A DNA stretch of 64,000 nucleotides. It comes from Aureobasidium sp. EXF-3400 (Eukaryota > Ascomycota > Dothideomycetes > Dothideales > Saccotheciaceae). Below, in pieces: positions 47,205 through 58,383 of this stretch. The notes beneath the pieces were generated by a model that saw nothing but the letters and a program-made list of their open reading frames with translations, was not told the origin of the DNA and did not search any database. Position 1 is the stretch's first letter; every line of letters begins with the position of its first letter. The DNA is taken from the NCBI GenBank assembly GCA_024195585.1, contig SWBL01000166.1:42780-106779 (forward strand), written 5' to 3'. The translations under genes and the position numbers were made by a program.

Positions 47205-48240
47205 CGCTGCGCGCGGCTGCGCGCGGCTGCTAGTCCTTTGTAGTTGAATAACAACCAAACAGGCCTGGATAATGGCCATTTTTCATAACATCTCTCTCCC
47301 AAAACAAGCAGTTACGATCAAACGTTGCGAACATTTGCGACGTGCTGTCTTCCATTTTTGACCTTCGTAGCATATCACACGAACGAACAGGCCCATTGTG
47401 TTTGTCCCGTACTGTACGTCTCTCTCTGAACTTGCAGAGCTAGTTGACCTTTGCGAGCGGCCGCGCGCTGTTTTTCGTTTGTATAGTAGTCCAATAGCAA
47501 TCAAACAGGCCTGGATGATGGCTGTTTTCATATTATCTCTCTTCCAAGTCAAGCTCACAGTTGAACGTTGCGAACGTTTGCGACGTGATATACCTCTTCG
47601 TAGCCTTCGTAACACGTTGTACGAACGAATAGGCTCGCTTACATGGTCAGTAACATGTATCTCACCAGAAAATCATACAGCGAAAGTTGCATTTGCGAGC
47701 GGTTGCGCGTATTGCAACTTCTTTGTAGTAGTTGAATAGCAATCAAACAGGCCTGGATAATGGCTGTTTCTACCATCTCCCTTCCATACCAAGTACATAA
47801 TCAAACGTTGCGAACGTCTGCGATGTGATATACCTCTTTGTAGCCTTCGTAGCATATTATATCAACGAGTAGGCTTGATATTAACTGTTTCATACCATGC
47901 ATCTCTTCGAATTTGCTAAGCAAGAGTCACCTTTGCGAGTGGCCGGGCGCGCTTTTGCTTCTTTGTAGTGGAATTAGCAGTTAAAAAAGCATACCATCTC
48001 TCTTCCAAATCAAGTATATAGTTAAACGTTGCGAATGTTTGCGACGAGTTATAAAGTTTCCTATGACGTTCCTAGCATGTTATACGAACGAGTTGGCCCG
48101 TATTCAATTATTCTACTCCTTACATCTCACTCGAAACTCATATAGCGTGTTATACGTTTGCGAGCGGTAACACGCTCTTTTGTCTATGAAATCCTTTGTT
48201 CATAACTAAAGGGTGCACTCCCTACTAGCTAGACCTAAGT
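47205..48240. repeat. Tandem array A, about 240-base unit, four copies plus a partial fifth
   Basis: Units beginning TTTGCGAGCGG start at 47450, 47692, 47932 and 48157, and a diverged first copy begins near 47207. An inner landmark AACGTTGCGAA..TTTGCGACG recurs at 47321, 47564, 47804 and 48025 (steps 243, 240, 221). The phrase CAAACAGGCCTGGAT.ATGGC is shared by the first three copies. Each unit carries several TTGCGA hexamers. Decay increases to the right. No long frame runs through the array, so it looks noncoding. It begins about 80 bases after the stop codon at 47124. Confidence 0.88.
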
Positions 48241-48249
48241 TTATAGCAT

Positions 48250-49110
48250 TATAAAAAGGCAGGACGTTTTGATGAATGATGCAGTGTCCAGTGAAGAGGT
48301 GTATTCTTACTATGTTTCTATGGATGCATGTGAGATACGAAGTTCTTTGTGCATTTTTATAGCACTTTTGAGCCTGCTTCTTTCAACGAGATGTATGTTA
48401 TATCGGTCTCTCGTAGCGGCAGTACTGGCGAAATGGCGTTATGAAAATGCATAGTGTTCTTTGGAATGGCGAGATGTCCAGTGAAGAGGTGCATTTATCC
48501 TATATCTCTCTGGATGCTATTATGGATCAGACTCCTTTGTGCATTTTTATAGTGTTTTTGAGCCTGGCGTTTTCTATGGGATTGTAAAAGTCACCAGTCT
48601 CCCGAAATGACGGTACTGGCAAATATCGCCTTATTCAGATGCACAGTGTCTTTGGAGTATAAGTACTGTCCACAGAAACGCCTTACAGATGCACCATTTC
48701 ACTGGATAGTGTTGTAGATCCGAACTTCTTTGTGCATTTTCATAGTAGTTTTTGAGCCTGTCATTGTTGATGGGATTACAAAAGCTATCAGTTTCCCAGA
48801 ATGACAGCACTAGAAGTATCTGGTTATAAAAATGCAGGATGGCTTTGCAGTACGAGGCTTGTCCAGTGAGATGGTACAAACATACTGTGTTTCTGTGGAT
48901 GCTACTGTAGATCTAAACTTCTTTATGCATTTTGATAGTATTCTGTTCGCTTTCTCAGAACGACGGCAGTAGCAAATATCGCATTGTAGAAATTCAGGAT
49001 ACCCATAGAGTAGAAGCCTTGTCCAGTGAGACGGTGTAAGCAGCTTGTGCTTCTATGGATATCGTTGCACACTCAAACATCTTTATGCATTTTTATAACA
49101 CTGTTCAACC
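48250..49110. repeat. Tandem array B, about 190-base unit, five copies
   Basis: The landmark TGTCCAGTGA (or a variant) occurs at 48285, 48475, 48668, 48860 and 49020. A second landmark CTTTGTGCATTTTTATAG (or variant) occurs at 48345, 48535, 48728, 48921 and 49081. Steps are 190, 193, 192-193 and 160. The phrase TTTTTGAGCCTG also recurs. The unit shares no visible sequence with array A, yet follows it directly. No coding potential is seen. Confidence 0.88.
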
Positions 49111-52100
49111 ATACCATTGTAACGGGAGATACCAGCTACACACTTGCCGCGCGATTCATTGATCACCTGCCAACAATATATTTATATTGCAGCTGTGCTC
49201 TTAATCTATTATACTCAGCAGCAGCGGCTGCACCTCCGTCCGCGTCTGCTTTAGGAAAGCGGAACTTGCCTTTTGTTTTGATTTCCCTCTTTGCGCCGAC
49301 GCCGCTGCTGCCGCCGCCGCCCAGAAAAGGGTTGCCTGTCAGAAAACGTAGATGCTGCGGGAAGACAAGGAAGGAGGCAAAAAGCCAAGATTGGGAAAAT
49401 ATGCAGGGCAACTGCCTTCGAGAAAAGATAATCGGGTATCGCCGAGGGATGCCGACGACATGGCTTTGTTGACTGCAAAGCAACATTAAGAATCGATTCT
49501 TACCTAACTACCATTTTGTGGTTCTTCAATTGCCGAAAAGAGATTCGTTCATCGTACATTCAAGCATATTAACAACACGAATTCCCCTAAACTCACGTGA
49601 GTGTTAGTTGTTGGTTGTTGGTAAATTTGACTCTTTTCTTTATTGTTTGACAGACGCCAGGGCGGGTGAGTGTGGACGAGCGTCTTCGGGCATGAATCGC
49701 TGCAAGCAACCACCAATGCTCTTTGCCGTGAGTGCGACTCGTATGCGCAATCATCAAAGGAGGTTGCATCGCAAAGTGCCGAGCGGAAGAAATCTTGATA
49801 GAGTTTCTTTGCCTAGATTGGGTAGAGGCAACGCTCTTGGTGTGTGCTTTTGTAGATGGGACCCTTGTGTTTCGTGTGCTTGGATGTGGAGAAGTTGGAT
49901 GGAGGGTGGATCTAGAGAAGCACGGTGGAAGACTCCTTCTGGTGGAAAGAAGAAGCCAAACTGCAGATTGGTGAATTTCGTAGTCATGTTTGTAGATGTA
50001 AGATTCGGCGGTTCGATGGTGTAAGAGGTCGATGTGTTCCAGGTTTGGGGTTGAATTTCGAAGGAGTATCGTGTACGATGGAGGATAGAATAGGAGATAA
50101 CCTGCTGTATCTGAAATGTCAGTCATTGGTAGTGGTAGGTGGTGGCAGGGAGTAGTAGGGATTCAATGCGTATTCTCAGTCACGATTGTCCTGAGACAAC
50201 ACCACAGCTCAGATGCGGCAGATACAGTAGGCAATATCGATGGTTATACTCGATCAGCGAGCCTAAGTTCGTTCATGGAGGGTTGCTTCAACCGATGTGA
50301 TAAGTCTTTGATGGGCAGTCTCGAGTAAGGTCAATGACATCGGACGTATGGACATGGTACACTGCTGCTTGAAGACGATCAGGAGCGTCGTCCAAGAAAT
50401 CGCGCAGGAGACACGTCGGCCAGAGTATCGACCCCTGATCTGCTAGCATGCTTGCCCAGACCAACCAGACGCGCAACATCGTGACAGTGATGATGTTATG
50501 AAGCAAATATCAAATCATGATGAAGTGAGACACTCGAAGTTGCCAGATTGCAAAACGAAGGCTGTGCGAAGGATCAATGTACATGGGAGAGGCTGGTTTG
50601 TTTTTATTCGAAGGCCGGCTGGTCACCTGGCCAAGGTGGACAGGCGACGACTAGTCCAACGGCAGACTGACCTCGATATCCTGAGGCAGGAAGATACTGG
50701 AAGTTGACAACGAACCTGTTTGGCTTACCGAGACACGAGGCAGGTTAACCTTCTCCAGCATGTCTAGAACATGTTACTCAGATGCAACAACGTGAAAGTT
50801 GATGGGTATCGTCGTGGGAGATGGACGTGTTTCTGAGCGGGTAAGGATAGACAGGGAGAAACATGCCAGACAGAGTTCAAATTCATGTGTGAGAGAAGAC
50901 GAATCACCCAGAGGGTTGCTCCCGAGTCTCAGAAACAGCGTGCGGATAAGCTGACCGTGAGACCAAGACATAGCTTCGCATCTAAGACAGAATACCTGCT
51001 GCTTGCAACTGCTTGAGATTGTAGCCCTTGGTGACTCGAGCTGGAAACGGACAGCAGGAGGAATACCAACCTCGCGGGCTTTGCTTCGCACGTACAGGCG
51101 GACCTTTTCGTGATGTGTCCCCGCTCCGCTGAGACAAAGCGTTGCCTGACTACGCTGCCCTTGGCTCGTCGTAGCGAAGTGCGACCGTTGGCGATCTCTT
51201 TCGAGTACTCCTCGCGATGGTCACGAGTGAGTATTGGTTACAACGGTCGCTCGTAGAAAAGTATGGTAGATATTCGGGTGTGCCGTCGGGCTCGACCGAC
51301 GCGTAAACGGGGTGGAACGAGATGGAAGAGGAGAGATAGAGTTCTGGAAGCAAAGAGAAGAAGCGTGAGGCTCGCGATGGTACCAACCTTGACTTGGTTC
51401 AAGAAAACCATCATTATTACCTGACTTGTCCGAGGACATGCACTGACCTGTTTTTCGGAAGTAGGTCACTCGTCCATCTCTGCTGAGAGCTGATGTCCTC
51501 CTTACCAAGAAACAAGACCAGTAGTGTTGCTGATAGCATTACTTTTGCCAATGTACCGTTAGGATGAATAGCTAGTAACAAGATTGCTGAGACATGGAAT
51601 CCACGGGCAGGATTCTGACCAATTCATCGGGCGATAAAATCGCAGCTTTCCCTAAGAGCAGGTACATAGTCAAAGCCCTTGTGCTCCTGGAGATGCCAAC
51701 CTCATTCGGAAAGGTGTGTCCAGAATGAAAATCGTTGTGTATAGTGGAGTAGCAACAGACTCCGTTGGCCAGAAGTCAGTAGCCTGGACGATATACGCGT
51801 GACTGGCCAGAAATTCGTTCACGTTTTCCCAGCAAAGCATGATCGGAATCGCCATAAACGCATTACATTGAATTGGAAGGCCGTCTTCTGTGGAGAGTTG
51901 CTCAAGATCCATAGTAGCTGTCGAATAGTTGCAATATAGGTATTGGAGCAAACGTGTGCAGTGGAATATGTCGTGCAGGGCGCCAATGATCCCGACGGTA
52001 GGGCACTCGGCACCGTTTCCATGTCAGACGTTGCGATAACGCAGCAACGGTGGTATCGATATTGGCTCTCGTGTAGAAGGAGTAGAAGAAGCTGCAGAAG

Positions 52101-53320
52101 GACGGGCGAACCTATCACCAATATCGATAGAAGGATTACAACGGCCATTCCTGGTGCTATCGAAGGCCGTTTAGCACATACAATGACCGTTGTATTTGCG
52201 AAACAAGTGGGCGCGATTCATGGATGGGTGGCTTCAATTCGGCGTTTGCAAGGCACTCTCCATGACTTGCGAGGTTCAGCGCCTGTTTGCGACTTTTCGT
52301 GCTTGGGAAATGAGAAAGGAAATAAAAAAGGAGAAGTTCGTGTAAAGTTGCGATCGACCAAGATGACAGAGAAGCCCAGTGCGCCCATCTTGCTTACGTC
52401 GCAAGCAGAATTTGTAGCAGTCGACGGTTGAAATTTGAATTTGTGGAGATACCAGCTAGAAAGAACCGGGAAGACGAAGCGGTCGATCTCGTCCCGTTTG
52501 GGACGCTATAGAGTAGATCGGCGCCGAAGCGGCAAAGCTACCGCTACACAGCCTCTGGCACCAAACCTCTTCCATACACAATTCTCCTTGCTGGTGCTTG
52601 GCCAGTGTCAGAGGCAAGGGTCAAAGAAAAAAAGCACCCAGGGTTCTTTGCGGCCGTCGAACCGTGCAGATCGCTGTATGCAGGAACCAGCACATCTACA
52701 GCGCCTGTTTACCACTTTGTGTCGTCGCCGCTGATCGAGCTGTGCAGAAGATGCTTCGGCGGACGCGTCAAGCAAGGTCCACTCGAAATGTCAATTGCGC
52801 TCGCTGCGCTACTTGCCTCATCAAGGCTAAGATGCTTCTTCGGCCAAGAGAAGGCCTTTACTTTTGGCCCGACCAATCCCGTTTGTCCGCCGAAGAAGGC
52901 CATCTGATAGCTGATGACCAGAGCGCGCGCGGCCGTTGGCGCTCGCGTCCGAGAATGGCCGAGGGTTGTGTGTCAACAGCCAATGCGGTGGATTCTTTCT
53001 GCTGTATTGCGAATGGCAGTTGCAGCATTTTGAGCAGGCCGTTGACAGGTCGAAACCGTCGTGATAAAGTTGCTTAAGGTTTCTGTTCGAATGCAAGGGC
53101 AGACCGGCGCACCGGCGCGCAAGCCTAGGACCCGGAATAGGCGGCGCCCACAGGAACCCGTGCTGCTTCTCCTCCCTGCTGGCTCTAGCGTTCCATCTGT
53201 CACCGGTTAGAACGATTTGCGGGAGCTGCTCCAAGCTCCCCGTCATCCACTCAGCGGTCGATGATGCGCTCCAATGGCTTCCACTAAATGCACTGATACC
53301 GTTCGGTGCCCTTCTTTTTA
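49111..53320. other. Gene-poor stretch between tandem arrays and medA leader
   Basis: 4.2 kb in which I cannot support a gene. The longest frames (148-177 codons at 49026, 49593, 51943, 52598 and 52827) overlap one another on opposite strands and match no family I know. A 12-base inverted repeat lies at 52054-52129. Some of it is probably distal medA promoter. Confidence 0.5.
52054..52129. repeat. Short inverted repeat
   Basis: TATCGATATTGG at 52054-52065 is matched exactly by CCAATATCGATA at 52118-52129, with a 52-base spacer. It could form a hairpin or be two sites for one protein. Chance cannot be excluded. Confidence 0.5.
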
Positions 53321-54681
53321 ACATATCACGATCCCTCCTCTCCGCCTAAACCCTCCTCTCTCCACCCGACTCGCCGCCTCTCCCCCCCTCTTGTGTGCAG
53401 CATTATCCCAGGACCTGGCAAAGGGAGGACACACTCTCACTAACACCACAGCAACCTCTCTCTCCACATATCTCAAGAGAGTCACGCCCACGCTGTCAAC
53501 CACCATTTTTCAAATCGCACCTGCCTTTTGCGAGACCTGTTGAAACACCTTGACTCAGATTCGGATCACGGCTGCTTGCATAGCGACCCAATTATCCAAT
53601 CATCCATACTTTCAGCTACTTACTATTCAACCTTGCATATACTTGGACGGCCAACATTTAGCCAATAATCTATCAACCCAAGACACCAAACTAATACATA
53701 CACCACTGTCTTCATCTTGCGCATCTACTGTCGCACATAATACCAAAGGACTGGATCCACTCAGCCTCTACTTGAAATAATGTGAGTGCGATCCTGGATG
53801 TCGGGACATGGTTCTTCAACCTCCTTGCATACCTGCAACGGCCCCGACAGACTTGTTCAATCGTCCAAAAAAGCTAATCGCAGGCCAGCCTAGACTTAAT
53901 ATTCATCGCGCCATCCGGTTCACTCCAGCTTGACCATTTCTTTGTCCACGCGAAACGATAGTCAGTATTCCCTTTTCTTCCAGCAGGCAGCAAGTCTTGG
54001 TTCATCACACATGTTGTCTTGAAAACACTGCCCAACATCGTCAAAGTCGGAACGGGAACTTACCTTAGCCGTGTATCCAGAGCCTTGGGTCCATCTTCGG
54101 AAGACACCTGCAATCTCCTGCGAACGCCCTCGCCGAGTATCATCACCGACAATCCTTCCAACTTCAGCTGGACTGTCTCTTTTAATAATCCCATAGCAAG
54201 ACCTGGCTGGATCTACGGACGACATCTTGTTTTCAGCCCGTATATCCATTAATCATCAAGCATCAAATTCCGCGCGTGCAAGCCATCGACGGGTTCTTGC
54301 TTCATCACTCCAGCAAAAGCGTTCGTCAGGTTTCTGATTCCCAGCCCACCTGACGCAAGTCGACCTTCGTCGCGGTGTGCATTCTTGAGGTCGCTCCGTG
54401 CCTCGTTTTGACTCTCTTCTCCGCTACTTTGCAAACCTGGCGGTCAGCACTCTTATGCGCCTTCAGGTTCGTCGACCATTCCTTCTTTCTCAATTATTCT
54501 TGCCTTAGCATCTTATCCTGACTTTTCATTCCTTTGCTCGCAGACACCCCCACAACTGAGAAGTGCGCCTGTTATCGTCGACGAAGAATCAGCCATCCCA
54601 GAGTCAGTCATTATTGCCTGTCAGGAGGCCCAAAAGGGTGGCCTCCTGGCCTCTTCGAACTACGGAAATCTTCTCGCATCA
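53321..54681 (+). promoter_or_regulatory. Probable core promoter and long leader of the medA-like gene
   Basis: A strongly CT-rich tract at 53330-53400 ends at TGTGCAG and resembles a fungal transcription start. About 1.3 kb then separates it from the ATG at 54682. A leader intron is possible from GTGAGTGCG at about 53781 to TAATCGCAG at about 53883. Several short upstream frames are present. A long leader is common for fungal developmental regulators, but transcript data are needed to fix its structure. Confidence 0.45.
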
Positions 54682-56967
54682 ATGTCGGGTTACGAAAAAC
54701 CCCCTTCTTATGGCTACGGTATGTTATTGATGTTATTGGTGCTTCCAAAAGACTCTCGGCCGCTTAGCGGATCTACCCGAGGCTGCGAGGCTTTATCATG
54801 GCTCAGATGACTGACGACTACCGAACTAGGCTACGGCATTGCCACACGACCTGATCAGGCACCCGGCTATCCTGCATACAACCAATCATCATATGGCCTC
54901 TCCTACTCAAATTCCCACGCGCAGGTCCCATCTGGCCTCCCTGACGCTGCTCAAATCCCCTTGCTCACTGAAGAGTCGTACCAATCCCATGACTCGTCCT
55001 ATGCTCAACAAAATGCACCAGCATATCCTTCGTACATGGCTGCTGGATCCCGTACCTTGCCTGAAATTGTCTCTTTGACGCCACAGCGAGGTCCTGCAGG
55101 AGGCAGAACCATCATCTACATGAACGCCACCGAGGACCTGGAAAGCAACGGAGTCTCTTTCATCGTGTCTTTCGGTACCAAACGCTGCGAAGGTCGTCTT
55201 ACCACCCTGCCCGGCTCAGGTCAGATTTCAAACTTTGCCATTCTCGTCGACGTTCCCGCATTCGAGGCTACTGCATCGTCAAGTACAGCGGTTACCGTCT
55301 ATCTCGAGATGATAGACAGTAATAAGCAAGCCCTGAATGTGCCTGTCGAGGTTGGCCAATACACATATACGGATGCGACACCTTACGCCATCTCGAGTCC
55401 AGGCCAAGGCAGCATGCGCAAGAGGAAGCTGTCAGAAGACGCTCAGTCGCCGAACAAGCGTCCTTCTTCGCAGAACCTCCGCGACTCCCCCCTTCACAAC
55501 CCTACCGACGTCAAGTACTCGCCGCCTTCGTCCAACATGGTCGACCCATACTCTTCTCGTCCTCAGACAGCTTCCAGTGCAATCTCGTACGCTCGCAGTT
55601 TCAACGCTCCTGCGCCCGCTCAGTACTCGCAGACGCTGCAACAAGCACCAACCTACAGACTGGCTCCCACTCCCATCGGCATGCCCCAGCCGCAGCCCTT
55701 CAACTCGTATCCCTCGACATACATGGCGAACGACCGAGCAGCACCTACTGCTCAAGTCACCAACGTCTCCTCCAGTGGCGCAAACCCACCTCTAATCCGC
55801 ACCACTGCTCTGCAGCCATCGCCGACTGGTATGTCACCAGCTCAGCCCTTCAATCCATATGCCATGTACCCTTCCAACATCAAAGCTGTCCTTAAGCTGG
55901 AGGGTGATCTGAATGGCATGGCCAACGACTGGAACCCAGACGAGGTTGCCGCAAGACGTCGCATCGTACGCTTCCGTCGCAGTCAGAATGGTAGTATCAT
56001 CTCTGCATCCTTCCAGCCCGTCACACCCGAGGAACATGCACAAGCGCCTGGCTGCATCTACGTCAACTGCATTTGGTGGGAAGAGGAGAATGGCTGCTAC
56101 ATCACAAGTGTCGATACCATTCAGCTCTTGGAGTCGTTGGTCGCTGTTCGCTTTACTGTCGAAGAGAAGAACCGTATCCGTCGCAACCTTGAAGGGTTCA
56201 GGCCTCAGACAGTGTCCAAGACTAAGACTAAGTGCGAGGAGTTCTTCAAGATCATCATGGGATTCCCAAGCCCCAAGCCTCGTAACATTGAGAAGGACGT
56301 CAAGGTCTTCCCTTGGAGAATTCTTGCAGGCGCCCTCAAGAAGATCATTGGTAAATATGTAAGTTTTGCATTCCTGTTATCTGCATCCGCTTCCTCTGTA
56401 CTAACAAAATCGCAGTCTGCAAGTTACTCTTCGACTGCTGGCGCTCTGCCTTCTCCAAGCTCGGTCGCACCACCCAGGCATCAGCTGCACAGCTCATCCC
56501 CTCCTTCAGTCACAAGCAACACTTCCATGTCATTCCCTACCAGCATGACTTCAACGAGCATGCCTATGCATCAATCAAACATATCAGCAGGTATGGGTGC
56601 CATGTCAGCTGGACTTGGCGACTCGCGCCTCATGATGCAGCAACAGCAGCCGCATGCGCAGCAGCAGCAACAGCAGCACTCACAACACCAATATCAGCCG
56701 CAGCATCAATATCAACATCATAACCAACAGACTCATCCTCAGGCCCCTCAACCTGGTGTTGGATGGCATCAACCATCTTCTCACTACACAACTGAGCCTA
56801 TTGCGCCAAACCGCACAGGTAGCATAGATTTTGCTACCCTGTGGGAGACGACCAATCCACAAGTCCCTCAAGGCCACCAACAGCAGCGCATCCCATCCAT
56901 CAGCCAGTCGCTGCCTCATCTGTGGCCCCAGCAAGACTGGAAAGATTACCGAACGACGCAAGCCTAG
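54682..56967 (+). CDS. medA: Medusa-type developmental regulator (MedA/Acon-3/Ren1)
   Basis: Three exons, 54682-54718, 54830-56358 and 56416-56967, give 705 residues. The first exon (MSGYEKPPSYGYG) was chosen because the long frame itself opens with TTG, not ATG. An N-terminal conserved region (about 92-175) holds LTPQRGPAGGRTIIYM and SFGTKRCEGRL. The C-terminal hallmark (about 380-525) includes RRRIVRFRRSQNGSIISASF, TVEEKNRIRRNLEGFRP and MGFPSPKPRNIEKDVKVFPW, then IIGKY|SASYSSTAGA across the last intron. That intron is 57 bases without a stop, so an unspliced reading stays open but breaks the conserved KYSASYSST. A Gln/His-rich tract (about 596-636) follows. Family members control conidiophore development, adhesion and wall traits in Aspergillus, Neurospora and Fusarium. 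Binding to DNA is not established for this domain. Confidence 0.9.
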
Positions 56968-58383
56968 GCGCATCAGACGTTTGGCCAAGCAGCCCGTTGC
57001 GAATGCATATTGTGGAATTTCAAGTCTTGCATGCATGAGGAACAGTCATGTGGTTCGATGGCGCTAAACAATCCCGGATTCCTTCACACCTATTTGCTAC
57101 TCCTTGTTTTTCTCTTGGCGTTCGGCGCCCTGGTGCTTGGTCACACTTGCAGATGATCGTCGGGGCTTGTGACTTCTCCAAACCACACGCCTTGACGACA
57201 TCATCCCAACGACTCCTTTTCTTTTGTCGCCTTACTCTTTTGCGACGAAAAGAAAGCATCACCGACGGCGCAGTTTCATCACATCTTTCGGAGTACTATT
57301 TTCTGGCAATACACACCTTTGCGATTTAGAATCCCCTGAGGGGCATGTCTCTCGCGAGACTGGAGGGCGTTTGATACCACTTTTCCCTGGCGTTTTTCCA
57401 CCATCTACACAATCATTATTTTATTACACCATCACCACCTACACTTACACCTTACACTTAATCGAAAACCCAACAACAAGACAAACAGGCTTTGGCAGGG
57501 ACGGTGCATCTGGGCGTTTTTCTTCATCTCTTTCTACTCCCCAGAGGGTTTCCCATATTCCGGTTTTCGGCTTTTGCGCTTCCATAGAAGAAGCATGCTT
57601 GAGATACCCCCTTTTGTTTTACTTCTATTACTATACCTCAACTTTCGACTTTCGCTGAAATTTTTTTGCTATCTTTTCTTTTCGTCTTTTACTTAGATAG
57701 TTAGCATAAGAATTCCAAAGAGCTGCGACTGGGTCGGCTCGTTTTTGATCTTTTAATCACGTTTTCCCTTTTCCGACATTGTGATTGTGTGATGTTTCTT
57801 TCAGCCTTTCGAAGGAAGAACAGGGAATGTAGTCATTTTTGAGAATATGACACGGCTGGAACACGGCTGGCTGGAAGGTGCATCTAAGACACATTCAAGG
57901 CCCGAACCCAGAGTCTGCTCTGGAGAAGGCTGGTGGTTCGATGGGTGCATGTAGAGGGTCGGATAGATGGCTGCGGGCCGTGCCTTAACTCTTTTTTTTC
58001 TTCCTTCCTTCTCTTTTTTTCTAGAATTGTGATTTTGGATGATGTTGGAGTTTCTGGGGCATACAGAATGGAGGAGGAAAAAATTGGTAGACGGATACAG
58101 AGAGAGTAAAGAAAAATTAGAACAGAGATTGAAGTAGAAAATCGGGATGTCGGTGGTGAGGGTGGTAGACAGAGTTTGAAGAAGAAGAAATTGAGAAAAA
58201 GCTACGCTACATTTACATCGAGAAGCAAAACAGAAGACAGTGACAAGAGGATCTATATAACAGTGGAATAGAAGAACATAAATGGCTACAGTGATGTATC
58301 TCGAGAGATGCAGATGCATGTATGTGCAAGAAGAGAAAAAAACATGGCTGATAGATAGCAGAAGGAAAGCACAGTAGATGCCT
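56968..58383. other. Intergenic between convergent medA-like and Zn2Cys6 genes
   Basis: 3' flanks of two converging genes, with poly-T and poly-A-like runs. The 207-codon hydrophobic frame at 57801-58424 on the minus strand reflects T-rich composition and overlaps the end of the real gene. No gene. Confidence 0.5.

Noticed and set aside
47283..47855. Minus-strand frames with similar openings (MLRRL.RGIS)
   Set aside because: The likeness only reflects the DNA tandem repeat; frames are short and stop at different points.
49026..50126. Frames of 138-177 codons on both strands
   Set aside because: They overlap each other and array B, are low in complexity and have no recognisable domain.
49125..52458. 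Shared GGAGATACCAGCTA at 49125 and 52445
   Set aside because: A 14-base match is expected by chance in 64 kb and flanks do not match.
52598..53324. Overlapping plus and minus frames of about 160 codons
   Set aside because: Arg/Cys-rich on both strands of GC-rich DNA, no homology recognised; probably promoter sequence of medA.
54961..54963. Start of the medA-like protein inside exon 2
   Set aside because: The codon is TTG; the frame continues upstream to an intron and an ATG exon at 54682.
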